Below, piece after piece: positions 4,089 to 5,449 of a stretch of DNA of 5,449 bases. Under the pieces are notes generated by a model, which saw only the letters and a program-made list of their open reading frames with translations, was not told the DNA's origin and made no database searches. The translations under genes were made by a program, and so were the position numbers. Source of the DNA: Pseudomonadota bacterium (GTDB lineage Bacteria; Pseudomonadota; Gammaproteobacteria; Steroidobacterales; Steroidobacteraceae); contig JAKADE010000222.1 in assembly GCA_021820785.1 (NCBI GenBank), positions 1 to 5,449 on the forward strand, read 5' to 3'. How positions within the stretch are numbered: the stretch's first letter is position 1; each line of letters starts with the position of its first letter.

Positions 4089-5449
4089 TCAGAGACGCTC
4101 TGCGAGCGCCTTACGGTGCGCCCGCACGCGCTTGATGCGCCGCCATAGCAGACTCAGTCCGAGCCAGCCGCAAAATGCCGCCAGCGGCCACGCCAGGAGC
4201 TCCGGCAGCCAGAACCCCAGGACGGCGAGCGCCACCAGCGCACCGCCGGAGAAGGTGAGCACGCCGCGCTCGGAGTCCCCGAGCACCCGCCGGTTGGCGA
4301 TCGCCGCGCCGACCGTGTTCGCGAGACGCAATGCGCTCGCGGCAGCCCGCGAGGAGCTGCCGCTGCGCAACTGGCGCCCGTGGGAGGCCCGCAGCTGCGG
4401 CCGCCGGCCCCGCAGCGTCAACTCCGTGGCGTTGTCGAGGTCGCGCAGGAACTGCTCCTGCATCCGTTCGGCGAAACCGGCGTCCTCCACGGCCGCATCG
4501 ATCTCGCAGTTGGCGAGCCAGCTGGAGAGGTTCAGGTTCGAGGAGCCGACCCGCGCCCAGCGGCCGTCGGCGACGGCGGTCTTGGCGTGCATCATACTGC
4601 CGTTCCATTCGAACACGCGGATGCCCGCCTCGAGCAGCGGACGATAGCCGGCGCGCGAGAGCGCTCCGACCGCCGGCAGATTGTTGTTGCCGGGCACCAG
4701 CAGTCGCACGTCGACACCGTCGTCGGCCGCGGCGGCCAGACCGCGCACGTAGGTGGGAATCCCCACGAAGTAGGCGTCGCTGATCCACAGACTCTGGGTC
4801 GCCATCGCCGCAATCAGCGCATCCAGCCGATACATCGCCCCGTGCGCCGGTTGCGTCGCGATGACCCGCAGCGCCACCTCGCCGCTCGGCGCCGGCAGCG
4901 GTGCGGCGGCAAACTCCAGCGGCTCGCCGAGGCCGGCCCAGCTGTCGCGAAACGCCGCCTCGATGTCGGCCACGGCGGGTCCGCCGATCAGCAGCCCGCT
5001 GTCGCGCCACGGCGCGATGCCGTGCGCGCTGTCGCCGAGCCATTTGGCCGCGAGGCACACCCCGGAGATCGAACCGATCTGTCCATCGACCACCAGCAGC
5101 TTGCGGTGATCGCGCCCGACCCAGCCGAGCGGACTCTCCACGCGCGGACGGTTGAAGGCGCGCACCGCGACGCCGGCGGCGCGCAGCGGTGCGAAGAACG
5201 AGCGGGACGCATTGCCGAAGGTGCCGAACCAATCGTGGATCAGCGCCACCGCGACACCGGCGCGCGCGCGCGCGATCAGCAGGTCGCGAAACCGCCGGCC
5301 GACGGCATCGTCGGCGATGATGTAGTTCTCCAGCAGCACGTAGTGCCGCGCCGATTCGATCAGCTCCGCCCAGGCGCGGAAATGCGCCTCCCCGTCGATC
5401 AGCAGCTCGACGCGGTTGCCGCCGACCAGGGGGGCGCCCGCGGCGCGGC
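4089..5449 (-). CDS. Cardiolipin synthase / phospholipase D family protein (ClsB-like), 5' end missing
   Basis: 452 residues are visible; the frame is open to the right edge (about 36 residues precede a GTG at 5339, including GAPLVGGNRVELLIDGEAHF), so the true start lies outside. Two complete HKD motifs form the active site. The first is HRKLLVVDGQIGSISG (H codon at 5108-5106; H114, K116, D121 counted from the window edge). The second is HAKTAVADGRWARVGSSN (H codon at 4589-4587; H287, K289, D294). The NRVELLIDG start and YVLLENYII fit ClsB, which makes cardiolipin at the inner membrane by transferring a phosphatidyl group between phospholipids; other PLD-family phosphatidyltransferases cannot be excluded. 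After about residue 390 there are two hydrophobic helices (GALVALAVLGFWLPELL; WPLAAFCGWLGLSLLW) and a basic tail, a membrane anchor. This region is preceded by an Arg/Ser-rich linker. Confidence 0.9.
   Translation of the reverse strand, partial: RAAGAPLVGGNRVELLIDGEAHFRAWAELIESARHYVLLENYIIADDAVGRRFRDLLIARARAGVAVALIHDWFGTFGNASRSFFAPLRAAGVAVRAFNRPRVESPLGWVGRDHRKLLVVDGQIGSISGVCLAAKWLGDSAHGIAPWRDSGLLIGGPAVADIEAAFRDSWAGLGEPLEFAAAPLPAPSGEVALRVIATQPAHGAMYRLDALIAAMATQSLWISDAYFVGIPTYVRGLAAAADDGVDVRLLVPGNNNLPAVGALSRAGYRPLLEAGIRVFEWNGSMMHAKTAVADGRWARVGSSNLNLSSWLANCEIDAAVEDAGFAERMQEQFLRDLDNATELTLRGRRPQLRASHGRQLRSGSSSRAAASALRLANTVGAAIANRRVLGDSERGVLTFSGGALVALAVLGFWLPELLAWPLAAFCGWLGLSLLWRRIKRVRAHRKALAERL

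Noticed and set aside
3093..4148. Long plus-strand ORF opposite the universal stress protein
   Set aside because: Antisense shadow; the minus-strand frame has the family signature and a ribosome site.
1..5449. CRISPR array, insertion sequence or transposase
   Set aside because: No regularly spaced direct repeats and no transposase motif or terminal inverted repeats were found on either strand.

Overview
The window is a GC-rich stretch of bacterial chromosome. High GC at third codon positions, a DUF1634/TauE-SafE transporter, a two-HKD cardiolipin synthase and a CTGT-N8-ACAG LexA-type box together suggest a gamma- or betaproteobacterium. That placement is inference; there is no rRNA or other marker to fix it.

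Left part (1 to about 745, all transcribed leftward): the 5' end of a reverse transcriptase gene (134 codons visible, running off the left edge) with an RT fingers region and the first catalytic Asp in the block LAFDVE. It looks most like the antiviral DRT group, best fit DRT2. About 300 bases upstream of it hold no conventional gene but are densely structured on the RT-coding strand: a hairpin at 688-711, a long hairpin at 615-652, and a 58-nt three-way junction at 424-481 that ends shortly before the RT ribosome binding site. This is where DRT2 systems carry their template ncRNA. On the opposite strand, which would be the cDNA strand, there is a consensus -35 (TTGACA, 668-673) with no -10 after it. 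Upstream of it, in the 'wrong' order, lie a -10-like TACGAT (562-567), a GGAGG Shine-Dalgarno (576-580) and an ATG (589). If the segment 550-678 (129 nt, 43 codons) is copied head-to-tail, the -35 lands 17 bp before the -10 and drives a reading frame with no stop codon. Only this one of the six frames is open across the unit. This is the architecture of the DRT2 'neo' (never-ending ORF) gene, and it is the main finding.

Middle (about 746-1768): roughly 1 kb without a convincing gene. It holds a few inverted repeats, one doubtful 55-codon ORF, a good LexA/SOS-box match at 1506-1521 with no obvious target gene, a T-tract at 1619-1633, and an 8-bp inverted repeat just ahead of the transporter.

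Right part (1769-5449), ordinary chromosomal genes: a 422-residue membrane protein fusing an N-terminal DUF1634 to a TauE/SafE anion exporter (rightward), then, converging on it, a tandem-domain universal stress protein and a ClsB-like cardiolipin synthase (both leftward, the latter cut by the right edge). These genes concern membrane and stress physiology and show no link to the RT locus. The left part therefore looks like a defence locus inserted beside housekeeping genes.
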